Part shown: positions 35,881-46,758 of the stretch, piece by piece
How the letters are laid out: each line of letters opens with the position of its first letter
How positions within the stretch are numbered: position 1 is the stretch's first letter
Assembly: GCA_963779225.1 (NCBI GenBank)
Contig: CAVZWW010000003.1
Span: 1,054,001-1,118,000, forward strand
Length of the DNA stretch: 64,000 nucleotides
Reading direction: 5' to 3'
Origin: CAVPCZ01 sp963779225
Lineage (GTDB): Bacteria > Bacteroidota > Ignavibacteria > UBA10030 > UBA6906
Notes under the pieces: generated by a model
Database searches by the model: none
What the model saw: the letters and a program-made list of their open reading frames with translations, nothing else
What the model was told of the DNA's origin: nothing
Program-made: the position numbers and the translations under genes

Positions 35881-36771
35881 ATGATCTTCATTCTCTCATT
35901 GGTTATTGCCGTGGTCGCCGCGATCGCATGGCGATCTGCCAGAAGCAAAGTGAGGCAGAATAATGTCGCATTCCGTTCCGTTGGCAACATGAGTGCTCTG
36001 GCGGCGGCGGCGTTCGGGGTCCTTGCGTTGCTCCAGTGTTTCACGCAGATCCCTGCCGGGCATGTTGGCGTGGTTGACTTCTTCGGCGTTGTGTCAGAGC
36101 AGACGCTGCGGGCAGGCATTAATCCCGTGAATCCCATGGCAACCGTTGTCAAGTACTCCATTCAGACACAGGAACACAAGGAAACGATGGAAGTGCTCTC
36201 ACGCGAGGGCCTCACCATTGGATTGGAGGTCAGCGTACTTTACAGGCTCAACGCCGACTCCGCGGCTCGTGTCTACAAGACCGTTTCCGGGGGTGACTAC
36301 CAGACCATCATTCTCGTTCCTCAATTCCGCTCGATCTGTCGCGCTGTCACGGCGAGTTTTCAGGCCAGTGCGCTCTATTCTACCGAACGTGAGAGGCTTG
36401 GTTCATCGATCCAGGAGGAGCTTGCCAAGATCGTCTCCCCCCGGGGTGTTACCATTGAGACCACGCCGATCCGCAACGTCGCGCTTCCAAGTCAACTCAC
36501 GGAAGCAATAGAAACGAAGCAGCGGGCCGACCAGGAGAGTCAGCGCATGGAGTTCATCCTCACGAAAGAGAAACAAGAGGCGGACAGAAAGCGAATTGAA
36601 GCGAAGGGTATTGCGGATTTCCAGACTATTGTCGCCGCGGGTATCAGCGACCAGCTCTTGCGCTGGAAAGGGATTGAGGCGACAGAAAAGCTTGCCGGCT
36701 CACCCAATACCAAGGTGATCATTGTGGGTGCAGGAAAAGACGGTTTGCCGATCATTCTGGATACGAAGTAG
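35881..36771 (+). CDS. SPFH/prohibitin-family membrane protein
   Basis: The protein has 296 residues, with two hydrophobic segments at the N-terminus (IFILSLVIAVVAAIAW and ALAAAAFGVLALLQCF). The SPFH domain follows (about 60-220): IPAGHVGVVDFFGVVSEQTL, then LEVSVLYRLN and FRSICRAVTASFQASALYS, with a coiled-coil-like charged stretch (KQRADQESQRMEFILTKEKQ). It ends with a prohibitin-like tail (NTKVIIVGAGKDGLPIIL). Such proteins form ring-shaped membrane scaffolds that control proteases or membrane domains. AAGGAG precedes the start. It lies directly before the glucan synthase gene. Confidence 0.9.
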   Translation: MIFILSLVIAVVAAIAWRSARSKVRQNNVAFRSVGNMSALAAAAFGVLALLQCFTQIPAGHVGVVDFFGVVSEQTLRAGINPVNPMATVVKYSIQTQEHKETMEVLSREGLTIGLEVSVLYRLNADSAARVYKTVSGGDYQTIILVPQFRSICRAVTASFQASALYSTERERLGSSIQEELAKIVSPRGVTIETTPIRNVALPSQLTEAIETKQRADQESQRMEFILTKEKQEADRKRIEAKGIADFQTIVAAGISDQLLRWKGIEATEKLAGSPNTKVIIVGAGKDGLPIILDTK

Positions 36772-36800
36772 AAGTCTCACTCTTTCCACAAGGACCAGGG

Positions 36801-39800
36801 ATGCACGATGGTATTCTCATCGGATACTTCGGCAAACAGAATGAAGCGCGCAAAGCGTTCAGACAATTGCGGAGGAAGGGTTACCGACGTGCCGCATGGG
36901 TGAGCAAAAGTGCTGACGGTGATGTTCACATCTGGGATCACTTCCACTGGCGCCGGTCTGTTGGAGCTGTCGTAGCCTTCATCTTTTCCAGTGCTCTTGC
37001 CGCGGTTGTTACCTTTCTTTTTGAATGGCCAGGTCCGGCGTTGCGGGGATCTGTCTCAATCCCCGTCATTGCGGGTGGATTGATAGGAGCTCTTCTGTGT
37101 GTTGCATGGATGCGGCGATCGACCTTCGGGGTAAAGCGGAGACTTATTGAGGATCATGCACGCTGGCTGGTTTCCGGCGAGAGTGTTCTGATTGTTCAGG
37201 CAGCTATCGAGACATTGGGGGTTCCGGTTGCCGTGTTGCTGGAGAGCGGCGAAACGCAGCCGGCCGTTTTCATCCTGTATCCGAAACGTGAGAGCCCGAA
37301 CGGAGAGGATTGGAGCCCCGGGCTACCGATCACGCCGTCGCAACTTCAGGAACATGCACAAGTTCTGGCCACAAACCACCGGTCGGCTCTGGGTCCGCCG
37401 CAAAACATCGAACTCCTTAAACGGATCGAACGGGGCCGTAGATGGCTTCGCGAAGCCTGCCTGGATCTTACCGTAGCGAATCTTCTGGAACAAAACGTAT
37501 CGCCGGCCGCCGAATGGCTCCTCGATAATGAATATATCATCGAGGACAACGCCCGGCAGGTTCTCCTGAACCTGCCGCGTCGTTATTACCGCCAGCTGCC
37601 GGCACTTACGAGCGAGCCCGACCGGGATCTCCCCCGCATCTATAGCCTGGCGCGGGAACTTGTCTCCCATTCGGACCTGCGCCTGGACCAGGAAAACATC
37701 CTGGCCTTCATTACGGCCTATCAAGGCGAGGTTCTACTGTCTATCGGGGAACTCTGGGCCGTTCCTCAAATGTTGCGCACGGCGCTGATGGAAGGAATCC
37801 AGCAGATTGCCGGCAGAACCCAGACTGAGCTTCGTGAGCGTGGGCTTGCCAATTTCTGGGCGAACAGGCTCATTGCCGTCAACCGCCGGGATCCCCAGCA
37901 GATCTTCCCGATTCTGGCGGAACTTACCCAAACCCAACCCAACCCGAGTCCGTATTTCGCGTCGCAGCTGATTGAATACCTGTATGATGAAGAGGCCGCG
38001 CTCGCACCGGTTCAACATTGGCTTGAACGCAAGTTCCGGAAGTCCCTGAACGATTTAGGCCTTCGAGAGAAAAGCCGCCAGACGAAAGATCAAATCTCTA
38101 TCGGGAACGCATTTACCAGTTTGCGCCAGCTCGACCTGCTCGATTGGAAAGTGTGTTTCGAACGGCTGAGCCGGGTGGAAGAGTTGCTGCGCCAGGATCC
38201 GGCCGGCATCTATCCCAGGATGGATTTCAGCACCCGCGATCGATGCCGCGGGGTAATTGAGAATCTTCATCGGGGCTCCGGCCTGACCGAGGAGCTTGTG
38301 GCACAGCGAGTTCTTGATCTTGCCACACAGGCCGCCCTTGATTCTGCCGCGGATGAGCGGTCGAGGTACGTCGGAACCTATTTGATCGGCGACAAAAGAG
38401 GGGATCTGTCGCGGATGATCGGGTGCCGAGAGGCATGGCGTTTTCGCGCATTGCGTTGGATCTATCGCTATCATTCCCTGGTGTACTTCACCGGCATCAG
38501 TTTCTTCTCTGCCGCATTGATCTCCCTGCTCGTGCTGGTTGGATTGCAGGGCGAGACGCCCGGTATTCGTTTTCTGGCAGCCCTTCTGATGCTCATCCCC
38601 ATAAGTCAGCTATCGCTTGAGGTGATGAATTACCTGGTTATGCGGCTGTTGCCGCCACGCACCCTCCCGAAGATGGACTATAGGGTTTCAGGGATTCCCG
38701 ACGCGTGTCGGACGCTGGTTATCGTACCCGTTATGCTGGTGGATCCGGAGACGGCCCAGGATGAGGCGGAGAAACTTGAAATACGCTATCTCGCCAACAA
38801 AGAGAGCAATCTTCTGTTTGGCCTTTTCTCGGATTACGCGGATGCGACGCTGATCCACTGTGAGACGGACGAGTCGCTGCTCCTGGCCGCAAAGAGAAGC
38901 ATCCAGGCCCTCAATACGCGTTATGGCGGCAACCGGTTCCTTCTCTTTCATCGTGACCGGACATGGAGTGAGTCCGAGCAAAAATTCATCGGCTGGGAAC
39001 GGAAACGCGGAAAGCTGGAAGAACTTAACGGGCTGATCGATGGCACGCGACCGGACGGGGCCGGCCCCCTGCTCCACGTCGGTAACACGGATCAACTGTC
39101 CGACGTACGCTATGTGATTACTCTGGACAGCGACACACAACTACCAAACGGTACGGCCCGTCGGCTGATTGAGACCCTGTCGCATCCCCTCAACCAGGCA
39201 CAATTCGATAGCGAAGGTCGGATCGTCACAGGGTATACGATTATCCAGCCGCGTGTGAGCCCCTCCCTCCCCAGCATGAGCCGTTCGCCTTTCAGCCGGC
39301 TCTTTGCGAACCCGATCGGCATCGATCCTTACACCAATGCAGTTTCCGATGTCAATCAGGACCTCGCCGGGCAGGGTTCGTACCACGGCAAAGGCATTTA
39401 CGACGTACGCGCCTTCCACCGGGGGCTCGGCGGCCGGTTCCCCGAAGCGTGGCTTCTCAGCCATGATCTGATTGAAGGTGCACACGTCCGTGTGGGCCTG
39501 GCCAGTGATATCGAACTGTATGATGAGTTCCCGCAGGATTATCTGAGCTTCATCAGGCGGCAACATCGCTGGATTCGCGGCGATTGGCAAATCGCGGATT
39601 GGATTCTGCCGCGGGTCCCCCGGCCTGGTGGCGGGAGAAGTCCGAACCCGCTTACCTGGTACGATCGCGGAAAAATCTTCGATAACTTGCGCCGCAGCCT
39701 GCTCCCTGTAGCCAGCCTGGCCTTACTCCTGGCCTCCTGGCTGATCTCTTCTCAAGCCGGTATGATTGCCACCGTCGTGGTCGCTTCGAAACTCCTTTTT

Positions 39801-42800
39801 CATTCGCTGGCACAGCCCTTCACCTGGGCAACCACACCCCTTGGATCGAAGAGCGTCTCTTTCCCGACGCTGGTGCACGATCTGGTGCGGGTCCTCGTCG
39901 AAGCAGCATTGGTTCCCTACCAGGCATGGCTTGCATTGGACGCCATCGCACGCGTCCTGTACCGACGCCATATTTCACACCGGGGGTTACTGGAGTGGAC
40001 TTCGGCGCAGGTAGTGCAAGGCGACGCCCAGGCCAAGGTGCCGAAGTTTCTCCTTTCTATGTCCCTTGCCAGCCTGTTCAGTGTAATCGTAGGATGGTGG
40101 GTCCATTCTTGGGGGCCGTCGAACTTCTGGATGGCCAGCCCCTGGCTGATGCTCTGGTTTGTCTCACCCGTGATCGGCTGGGTTCTCAACCGGCGCCCCC
40201 GGACGAAAGAACCGGAGTCATTGCTCCGGGAGAAAGAACGGCTATTCCTGAGGAACGTCGCACGCCGAACCTGGCGGTATTTTTCGGACTTTGTCAATGA
40301 AGGAACCTCATGGTTACCGCCTGACAATTACCAGGTCTCCTATCAGAATCAACTGGCCATGCGGACCAGCCCGACAAATATCGGTCTCTGGATGGTCAGT
40401 GTTCTCGGGGCGCATGATTTCGGGTACATCACCGTGGACGAGGTCACCCGCAAACTGACGGGCACGATGAAGACGATCGGCAAGTTAAATCGCCATGAGG
40501 GCCATCTGCTCAATTGGTACGACATTCAAACGCTGGCTCCCCTTAAGCCGCAGTACGTTTCCACCGTCGATAGTGGGAACTTGCTTGGCTCCCTCTGGTC
40601 TCTCGATCACGGACTTGAGATGTTGATGGAGACGACATTGCTCGACGAAAGAGTCTTTGCCGGTTTGCGGGATGCGGGAGAAGCTCTGCGCCAGGCCGCC
40701 GTGGCGGAGAAATTCTCCGGATTGGAAACGCACGCCCTTCATGAGCTCATGCGCACCTGGGAATTCCCCCCGGACCGCATCGTGGACGCGCTCGGCATGC
40801 TACGCCGGGCGAAACAAGGAGTCACGGATCTGGCTGTCATGGCTGGTGTCTCAGCCGCGGTTGGAGGGGGTGTGGTCTACTGGGCAAGGCAGGTGCAGAG
40901 CCAGCTGGAAGCCTGGCTGAACATTGCGGATCGTTACCTTGCCTGGATCGAAATCCTGGATGAGAAGACCGCGCAAGAGATCGCCCTGCTGGATCCTGAT
41001 GCCCTGCCGGCATTCCGAGAGGCTCTTCATCATGCACCCTCCCTTCAGGATCTTGCAGAGGGTAACCTCGCCTGGATCCCGTTGGTCCAGGGAATCCGGG
41101 AGAACGCTATCTCCGGAGAATCTGCCGTCTGTTCCTGGATCGATCGTGTTTTCAAGGCCTTCAGCGAGTCGAAGTGGCTGGCGGGTGAAATGCTGGCCTC
41201 CAGCCGGCAACTCGCCCGGGCAGGATGCGAACTCTCCGCATCGATGAACATGCGCTTCCTCTATGATGCCGACCGCAGGCTATTTTCGATCGGGTACAAT
41301 GTCACTGAAGGGCGATTAGATCATGCGTACTATGACCTTCTCGCGAGCGAAGCGCGCCTCGGGAGTTTCGTCGCCATCGCCCGGGGGGACGTTCCCACGG
41401 AGCATTGGTTTGTCATGAGCCGGCCCTATGGAGCCGTCGGTCAGCGCCAGGTTCTGCTCAGCTGGACCGGAACAATGTTCGAATACCTGATGCCTCTTCT
41501 TTTCCAGCGGTCTTATGCAAACTCGCTGCTCGACAAGGCGACGCGGGAGGCCGTAACGATCCAGATCACCTACGGCCGCACGCACAACGTGCCGTGGGGG
41601 ATTTCGGAGTCTGCCTCCGGGGATCTGGACATCAACAAAACCTACCAGTACAATGCCTTCGGCGTACCGTCACTCGGACTCAAGCGTGGCCTGGCGGAGA
41701 AAATCGTCATCGCGCCCTATGCCACGCTTCTGGCCATAAATATCGCACCGCGAGAAAGCCTTCGGAATCTCAAACGGCTGGCCGAATTGGGACTCTTGGA
41801 CGATTACGGCTATTACGAAGCCATGGACTTCAGCCAGAAGCCAACCCGCGAAGGGGAGCACGGTGTGATCGTGCGGGCCTATATGGCTCATCATCAGGGG
41901 ATGGGATTCCTGGCGCTAACCAATCTCCTCCATGGCAATTCCATCCAGAATCATTTCCACGGCGACCCGCGCGTGCGCACTGTTGAGCCACTGCTCCATG
42001 AACGCATTCCGCACCTTCCGCCGCTGAACCAGATCTCGACGCGTGCCCGGATCTCCTCGATTGCAGCCATCGGCGAAGTGGCGCCTTCGGTGAGCCAGTT
42101 CGAAACGCCCCATACCGACACGCCCAAGACCCAACTGCTCTGTAATGGACGGTATGGTCTGATGCTAACGAACGCGGGAGGCGGTTACAGCCGCTGGGGG
42201 GACTTCGAGATTACACGCTGGAGATCTGATCGGACCCGGGATCAGTGGGGAACCTTCTGCTACGTCCACGATGTAGACTCGGACCGGTTGTGGTGCAACA
42301 CCTATCAGCCGACCGGTGGGAAGGTGGAAGGCTATTCCGCCCACTTCTCTCTGGACCGCGCCGTGTTCCGACGCGTCGACCAGGGGATTGAGAGCGAAAC
42401 CGAGATCATCGTTGCTCCGGAAGATGATGTGGAGATTCGGCGAATGACGCTGATTAATCGTTCTCTCCGGACCCGCCGGCTCGATCTGACGAGTTATATT
42501 GAACTCTCCATGGCGCCGCACAATGCAGACCGGCAGCATCCGGCGTTCAACAAACTGTTCATCCAGACTGAGGCGGTGCCCGAGCACCACGCGCTCCTTG
42601 CCTTCCGCCGGCTTCGGCAGGAGGGTGACCCGCCCATCTATGTCGGGCACAGATTCACGCTTGAGCACGATGATGGTGAAGCCTTGCGCTTCGAGACTGA
42701 TCGGGTAAGATTCATCGGCCGGGGACGAACACTCGCCGCTCCGATGGGAGCCGTTCAGGAGCCCGGGAAGAGTCAGGGTTTCGTCATTGATCCGATCCTC

Positions 42801-45800
42801 AGTCTGCGCCAGAGCCTGAGTGTGGGCCCCGGCCAGCGTGTACAGATATCCATAGTATTGGCCGGTGCCGCGACACGCGAACAGGTTCTGAGTGTGATGA
42901 ACAAGTACGGCGATCCGCACGCGATTGATCGGGCGATGGATGTTGCGTGGGCTTCGGCCCAGCTTGAATTGCGGCTCCTGCGCATCCAGCCCGATGACGC
43001 GCGCCGCTTTCAGCAACTGGCAAGTCATTTGCTGTTTCCTAATCTTCTTCTGCGCTCTCCCGCGGAACGCATCGCTGAGAACCGCAAGGGCCAGGCCGGG
43101 TTGTGGGCTTATGGGATTTCAGGTGACCTGCCGATTGCACTGGTGGCTATTGGTGAGGCGCAGGATCTGAGCCTGGTCCGTCAAATGCTTCAGGCGCATA
43201 CCTACTGGCGCATGCATGGGTTCTCAACGGACCTGGTGATCCTGAATGAAGAAGCCAGCGGCTACGATCGTCCGCTGCATGAACAACTGGAACGCTTGAT
43301 CCAATCCCAATCGGCACATGCGTGGGTGGACCGCCCCGGGGGGATCTTCCTGCGCAGTGCGGATATGATCCCGGAGGAAGACCTGACGCTCCTGCGGGCA
43401 GTGGCAAGTGCGGTGTTGGTGGCGGCGCGCGGGAATTTGCCACAGCAATTGGGCATCTCGCCGGAAGTTCCCGAATTGCCAGGACCCATCACCTCGAAAC
43501 GCGACTCCCGTGATCCTTCGGCTGCGCTTCCTTTCATGGAGCTCTCGTACTTCAACAGCATCGGTGGTTTTACCCCGGACGGACGTGAATACGCAATCTA
43601 TCTTGGTCCGGGCATGAGCACGCCCATGCCATGGGTCAACGTCATTGCCAACCCGGGTTTCGGCACACTCATCAGCGAAACGGGAGCCGGTTTTACCTGG
43701 CAGGGTAACAGCCAGAGCAACCGGCTCACGCAATGGTCGAACGACCCTGCGACGGATCCCTCTTCTGAAACATTGTACATACGGGATGAGGAAACAGGAG
43801 CCTACTGGACGCCCTGTGCGCAGCCGATCCGCGAGGAAACTGCTTACCGGGCCAGGCATGGGGCGGGATACACGGTATTCGAACATAACAGCCATGGTAT
43901 TGAGCAGGAGCTGACGGTTTTCGTGCCTGTGGATGACACGGGGGGGAAGCCGTTGAAGCTCCAGACGCTGTCGCTCAAAAACGATACAGCCAGGACACGC
44001 AGGCTTTCGGTGACATACTACGCGGAATGGACATTGGGGGAGTTTCGTGAATCGTCTCAGATGCATGTCGTGACCGGCTGGGATGACGAAGTCGAGGCTA
44101 TCATTGCCCGCAACTACTACCATCCCGAGTTTTCGGATCGAGTGGCCTTTGCGGCCATAAGCCTGCCGGCGGAGTCTTATACCGGTGATCGCACGAACTT
44201 TCTTGGTCGCAACCGCTCGATGAGGAACCCGGCGGCGATGGAGCGAAAAGGACTTTCCCGCAGAACGGGAGCGGGCCTTGACCCGTGTGCCGGATTGCAG
44301 ACAACAGTGAGGCTGGCACCCGGTGAGCGAGTGGAAATCACCTGCTTGCTCGGTCAGGCTCAGTCGCTGAAGGAGGCCCAGGGGTTGGTTTCCGCCTATC
44401 GCAATAGTGCGGCGGTGAAGGCCGCACTGGTGCAAACGAAAGCGTGGTGGAACGATCGGCTCGGCATGATTCAGGTTCACACACCCGAACTTGCCATGGA
44501 TCTGTTAATAAACCGCTGGCTCCTCTATCAAACTCTTAGCTGCCGGGTCTGGGGACGTTCCGCCTTCTACCAATCGGGTGGCGCATTTGGCTTCCGCGAT
44601 CAATTGCAGGATGTGATGGCTCTGCTGTACGCGCATCCCGGGCTGGCGCGCGAGCACATCCTGCTCGCCGCGAGCCGGCAGTTCACAGAGGGCGATGTCC
44701 AGCACTGGTGGCATCCGCCGGGCGGAGCGGGAATCCGTTCGCGAACTTCTGACGATCTCCTCTGGCTCCCCTACGTTGTCGCTCAGTACGTCAGAATCAC
44801 CGGTGATGTGTCGATTCTCCGCGAGATGGTCGGGTTCCTCGATGCACCTCAACTGGAAAGAGGCCAGCCCGAGAGCTTCCAAACTCCCTCGATCTCAACG
44901 GAACGCGCTCCACTCTTCGAGCACTGCCGGCGCGCCGTTACGCGCGGACATACCTCTGGATCCCATGGATTGCCCCTGATGGGAACGGGAGACTGGAATG
45001 ACGGGATGAATCTGGTGGGGGCCGGGGGCAAGGGGGAGAGCGTGTGGCTGGCTTGGTTCGTGGTGGATGTGTTGAAGGGCATGGCTGAGATGTCTGAACT
45101 CAGGGGCCGGCCGGATCTGTCTATGGCCTATCATCAAGACCGTAAAGCGCTGATCGAGCGCGTTGAAAGTTTTGCATGGGACGGGGAGTGGTATATTCGC
45201 GCGACATTTGACGACGGGACGCCGCTGGGCTCTTCGGCGAATATGGAAGCGCGCATCGATTCACTTCCGCAATCCTGGGCCTGGCTCAGCGATGCCGCGG
45301 ACAAAGATCGGGCGGCCAGAGCACTCGAATCGGCCTGGAAGCATCTCGTCCGCGAAGATGAAAAGTTGGTGCTCCTTTTCGAACCTCCGTTTGACACGAT
45401 GAAACCATCACCGGGATACATCAAGGGGTACCCTCCGGGCGTGCGCGAGAACGGAGGCCAGTACACCCATGCCGCGGTGTGGCTGGCCATGGCCATGATG
45501 CGCAGCGGGGATGGCACCCGCGCGGCGACCATGATGCGTATGCTCACCCCGATTGAACATGCACGCGATCCGGAAGCGGTGTGGCGCTACGGCATTGAGC
45601 CGTATGTGGCCGCGGCGGACGTGTACCGCGTACCCGGACGGATCGGTCAGGGTGGCTGGTCCTGGTATACAGGTTCGGCCGCATGGATGTATCGTGCCTG
45701 GGTTGAAGAGATGCTGGGACTTCATGTGCGTGGAGAGATCATGCGGCTTACCCCGGTCATTCCCGGATGGTGGGATGGGTTTCAGATGAGCTACCGCCAC

Positions 45801-45974
45801 GGGGAGGCGGTGTATGAGATACACGTGGAGAATCCTGAACATTGCGAACAGGGGGTCTCCTGGGTGGAAATGGACGGGCAGCGCATGAACGGAGGGGTGA
45901 TCCCTCTTGGCCGGGATCTCGTCAAGCACCGGATCGTTGTGCGCATGGGAAATCCAAACCCGTCCGCCGCCTGA
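36801..45974 (+). CDS. Cyclic beta-1,2-glucan synthase (NdvB/Cgs type)
   Basis: The protein has 3057 residues, longer than the roughly 2800-2870 of typical Cgs/NdvB. The first 170 residues form an extension with two membrane segments (GAVVAFIFSSALAAVVTFLF near 50). The GT84 glycosyltransferase part follows, with membrane segments flanking VITLDSDTQLPNG (about residue 775) and RRQHRWIRGDWQ (about 918). A glycoamylase-like region (about 1190-1500) and carbohydrate-binding segments lead to the C-terminal GH94 phosphorylase domain, with GTGDWNDGMN at 2728-2737 and YPPGVRENGGQYTHAAVW. In characterised enzymes GT84 starts and extends the chain, GH94 trims it and the enzyme cyclises it, giving periplasmic osmoprotective glucan. 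It lies 29 bases after the SPFH gene, with AAGGA before the ATG. Confidence 0.95.
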   Translation: MHDGILIGYFGKQNEARKAFRQLRRKGYRRAAWVSKSADGDVHIWDHFHWRRSVGAVVAFIFSSALAAVVTFLFEWPGPALRGSVSIPVIAGGLIGALLCVAWMRRSTFGVKRRLIEDHARWLVSGESVLIVQAAIETLGVPVAVLLESGETQPAVFILYPKRESPNGEDWSPGLPITPSQLQEHAQVLATNHRSALGPPQNIELLKRIERGRRWLREACLDLTVANLLEQNVSPAAEWLLDNEYIIEDNARQVLLNLPRRYYRQLPALTSEPDRDLPRIYSLARELVSHSDLRLDQENILAFITAYQGEVLLSIGELWAVPQMLRTALMEGIQQIAGRTQTELRERGLANFWANRLIAVNRRDPQQIFPILAELTQTQPNPSPYFASQLIEYLYDEEAALAPVQHWLERKFRKSLNDLGLREKSRQTKDQISIGNAFTSLRQLDLLDWKVCFERLSRVEELLRQDPAGIYPRMDFSTRDRCRGVIENLHRGSGLTEELVAQRVLDLATQAALDSAADERSRYVGTYLIGDKRGDLSRMIGCREAWRFRALRWIYRYHSLVYFTGISFFSAALISLLVLVGLQGETPGIRFLAALLMLIPISQLSLEVMNYLVMRLLPPRTLPKMDYRVSGIPDACRTLVIVPVMLVDPETAQDEAEKLEIRYLANKESNLLFGLFSDYADATLIHCETDESLLLAAKRSIQALNTRYGGNRFLLFHRDRTWSESEQKFIGWERKRGKLEELNGLIDGTRPDGAGPLLHVGNTDQLSDVRYVITLDSDTQLPNGTARRLIETLSHPLNQAQFDSEGRIVTGYTIIQPRVSPSLPSMSRSPFSRLFANPIGIDPYTNAVSDVNQDLAGQGSYHGKGIYDVRAFHRGLGGRFPEAWLLSHDLIEGAHVRVGLASDIELYDEFPQDYLSFIRRQHRWIRGDWQIADWILPRVPRPGGGRSPNPLTWYDRGKIFDNLRRSLLPVASLALLLASWLISSQAGMIATVVVASKLLFHSLAQPFTWATTPLGSKSVSFPTLVHDLVRVLVEAALVPYQAWLALDAIARVLYRRHISHRGLLEWTSAQVVQGDAQAKVPKFLLSMSLASLFSVIVGWWVHSWGPSNFWMASPWLMLWFVSPVIGWVLNRRPRTKEPESLLREKERLFLRNVARRTWRYFSDFVNEGTSWLPPDNYQVSYQNQLAMRTSPTNIGLWMVSVLGAHDFGYITVDEVTRKLTGTMKTIGKLNRHEGHLLNWYDIQTLAPLKPQYVSTVDSGNLLGSLWSLDHGLEMLMETTLLDERVFAGLRDAGEALRQAAVAEKFSGLETHALHELMRTWEFPPDRIVDALGMLRRAKQGVTDLAVMAGVSAAVGGGVVYWARQVQSQLEAWLNIADRYLAWIEILDEKTAQEIALLDPDALPAFREALHHAPSLQDLAEGNLAWIPLVQGIRENAISGESAVCSWIDRVFKAFSESKWLAGEMLASSRQLARAGCELSASMNMRFLYDADRRLFSIGYNVTEGRLDHAYYDLLASEARLGSFVAIARGDVPTEHWFVMSRPYGAVGQRQVLLSWTGTMFEYLMPLLFQRSYANSLLDKATREAVTIQITYGRTHNVPWGISESASGDLDINKTYQYNAFGVPSLGLKRGLAEKIVIAPYATLLAINIAPRESLRNLKRLAELGLLDDYGYYEAMDFSQKPTREGEHGVIVRAYMAHHQGMGFLALTNLLHGNSIQNHFHGDPRVRTVEPLLHERIPHLPPLNQISTRARISSIAAIGEVAPSVSQFETPHTDTPKTQLLCNGRYGLMLTNAGGGYSRWGDFEITRWRSDRTRDQWGTFCYVHDVDSDRLWCNTYQPTGGKVEGYSAHFSLDRAVFRRVDQGIESETEIIVAPEDDVEIRRMTLINRSLRTRRLDLTSYIELSMAPHNADRQHPAFNKLFIQTEAVPEHHALLAFRRLRQEGDPPIYVGHRFTLEHDDGEALRFETDRVRFIGRGRTLAAPMGAVQEPGKSQGFVIDPILSLRQSLSVGPGQRVQISIVLAGAATREQVLSVMNKYGDPHAIDRAMDVAWASAQLELRLLRIQPDDARRFQQLASHLLFPNLLLRSPAERIAENRKGQAGLWAYGISGDLPIALVAIGEAQDLSLVRQMLQAHTYWRMHGFSTDLVILNEEASGYDRPLHEQLERLIQSQSAHAWVDRPGGIFLRSADMIPEEDLTLLRAVASAVLVAARGNLPQQLGISPEVPELPGPITSKRDSRDPSAALPFMELSYFNSIGGFTPDGREYAIYLGPGMSTPMPWVNVIANPGFGTLISETGAGFTWQGNSQSNRLTQWSNDPATDPSSETLYIRDEETGAYWTPCAQPIREETAYRARHGAGYTVFEHNSHGIEQELTVFVPVDDTGGKPLKLQTLSLKNDTARTRRLSVTYYAEWTLGEFRESSQMHVVTGWDDEVEAIIARNYYHPEFSDRVAFAAISLPAESYTGDRTNFLGRNRSMRNPAAMERKGLSRRTGAGLDPCAGLQTTVRLAPGERVEITCLLGQAQSLKEAQGLVSAYRNSAAVKAALVQTKAWWNDRLGMIQVHTPELAMDLLINRWLLYQTLSCRVWGRSAFYQSGGAFGFRDQLQDVMALLYAHPGLAREHILLAASRQFTEGDVQHWWHPPGGAGIRSRTSDDLLWLPYVVAQYVRITGDVSILREMVGFLDAPQLERGQPESFQTPSISTERAPLFEHCRRAVTRGHTSGSHGLPLMGTGDWNDGMNLVGAGGKGESVWLAWFVVDVLKGMAEMSELRGRPDLSMAYHQDRKALIERVESFAWDGEWYIRATFDDGTPLGSSANMEARIDSLPQSWAWLSDAADKDRAARALESAWKHLVREDEKLVLLFEPPFDTMKPSPGYIKGYPPGVRENGGQYTHAAVWLAMAMMRSGDGTRAATMMRMLTPIEHARDPEAVWRYGIEPYVAAADVYRVPGRIGQGGWSWYTGSAAWMYRAWVEEMLGLHVRGEIMRLTPVIPGWWDGFQMSYRHGEAVYEIHVENPEHCEQGVSWVEMDGQRMNGGVIPLGRDLVKHRIVVRMGNPNPSAA

Positions 45975-46079
45975 CCCAGGCCAGAACCGCTCTTGCGCTA
46001 CACCCCCGATCTTTTTACCTTGAGTCAGAAAATCACACCTGTTCACGGCGTTGGGTAGTATTTCTGTTATCGAGAATTT

Positions 46080-46715
46080 ATGCCCTCTCAAAGCGGACAA
46101 AGCAAACCCCGCAGGCCGGCACGGCCCGTATCAACGACGCTGTTCATCAGAAACATGGTCTGCAACCGCTGCATCAAGGTTGTCAGAGAAGAACTGGAAC
46201 GACTCGGTCTTGACGTCCGCAGCGTCGGTCTCGGAGAAGCCGTTGTGACCGGGAACATCGGGGGGAGTATGCTCCAGAAGGTCAAAGGAGCTCTGGAACG
46301 GAACGGGTTTGAGCTGATCGAAGACAGGCGGGTAAAAATCATCGAACAGATCAAGCTGGCCGTCCTGAGGCTTGTCCGAAGCCAGGCGCTTGAGGACGAA
46401 TTCAGCGGCAAGTACTCAGACTACATTGCCCGGGAACTGGGTCAGGATTATCAGGGCCTCAGCACCCTCTTCTCTTCAATGGAGAGCGTCACCATTGAAC
46501 AATACGTGATTCTGCAGAAGATCGAGCGGGTCAAGGAGCTGCTCAAGTACGGTGAACTGACGCTCAGTGAAATCTCCTACAAGCTCGGCTACAGCAGTGT
46601 TCAGTACCTCTCCAATCAGTTCAAAAAGACTACCGGGCTTACGCCCAGCCACTTCAAGAAGATGATGGAAAACAGTCGAAAGCCACTTGACAAGGTTGCC
46701 CCTCCTTTGCGTTAG
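46080..46715 (+). CDS. AraC-family regulator with N-terminal HMA-like metal domain
   Basis: The product has 211 residues. An N-terminal heavy-metal-associated-like domain contains MVCNRCIKVVREELERLG, matching the M-x-C-x-x-C metal site. The C-terminal part is an AraC/XylS DNA-binding domain, with LTLSEISYKLGYSSVQYLSN and FKKTTGLTPSHFKKM. It lies just upstream of the copper chaperone and copper ATPase genes. The natural reading is a copper-sensing activator of that operon. The TGTAACA direct repeats at 46759-46786 are a good candidate operator. The start is placed at ATG 46080; a shorter start is possible. Confidence 0.87.
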   Translation: MPSQSGQSKPRRPARPVSTTLFIRNMVCNRCIKVVREELERLGLDVRSVGLGEAVVTGNIGGSMLQKVKGALERNGFELIEDRRVKIIEQIKLAVLRLVRSQALEDEFSGKYSDYIARELGQDYQGLSTLFSSMESVTIEQYVILQKIERVKELLKYGELTLSEISYKLGYSSVQYLSNQFKKTTGLTPSHFKKMMENSRKPLDKVAPPLR

Positions 46716-46758
46716 GCTGCTTCCGTCCTTTTTTCCCTCTTGCCTGCTTCTCGTACGA

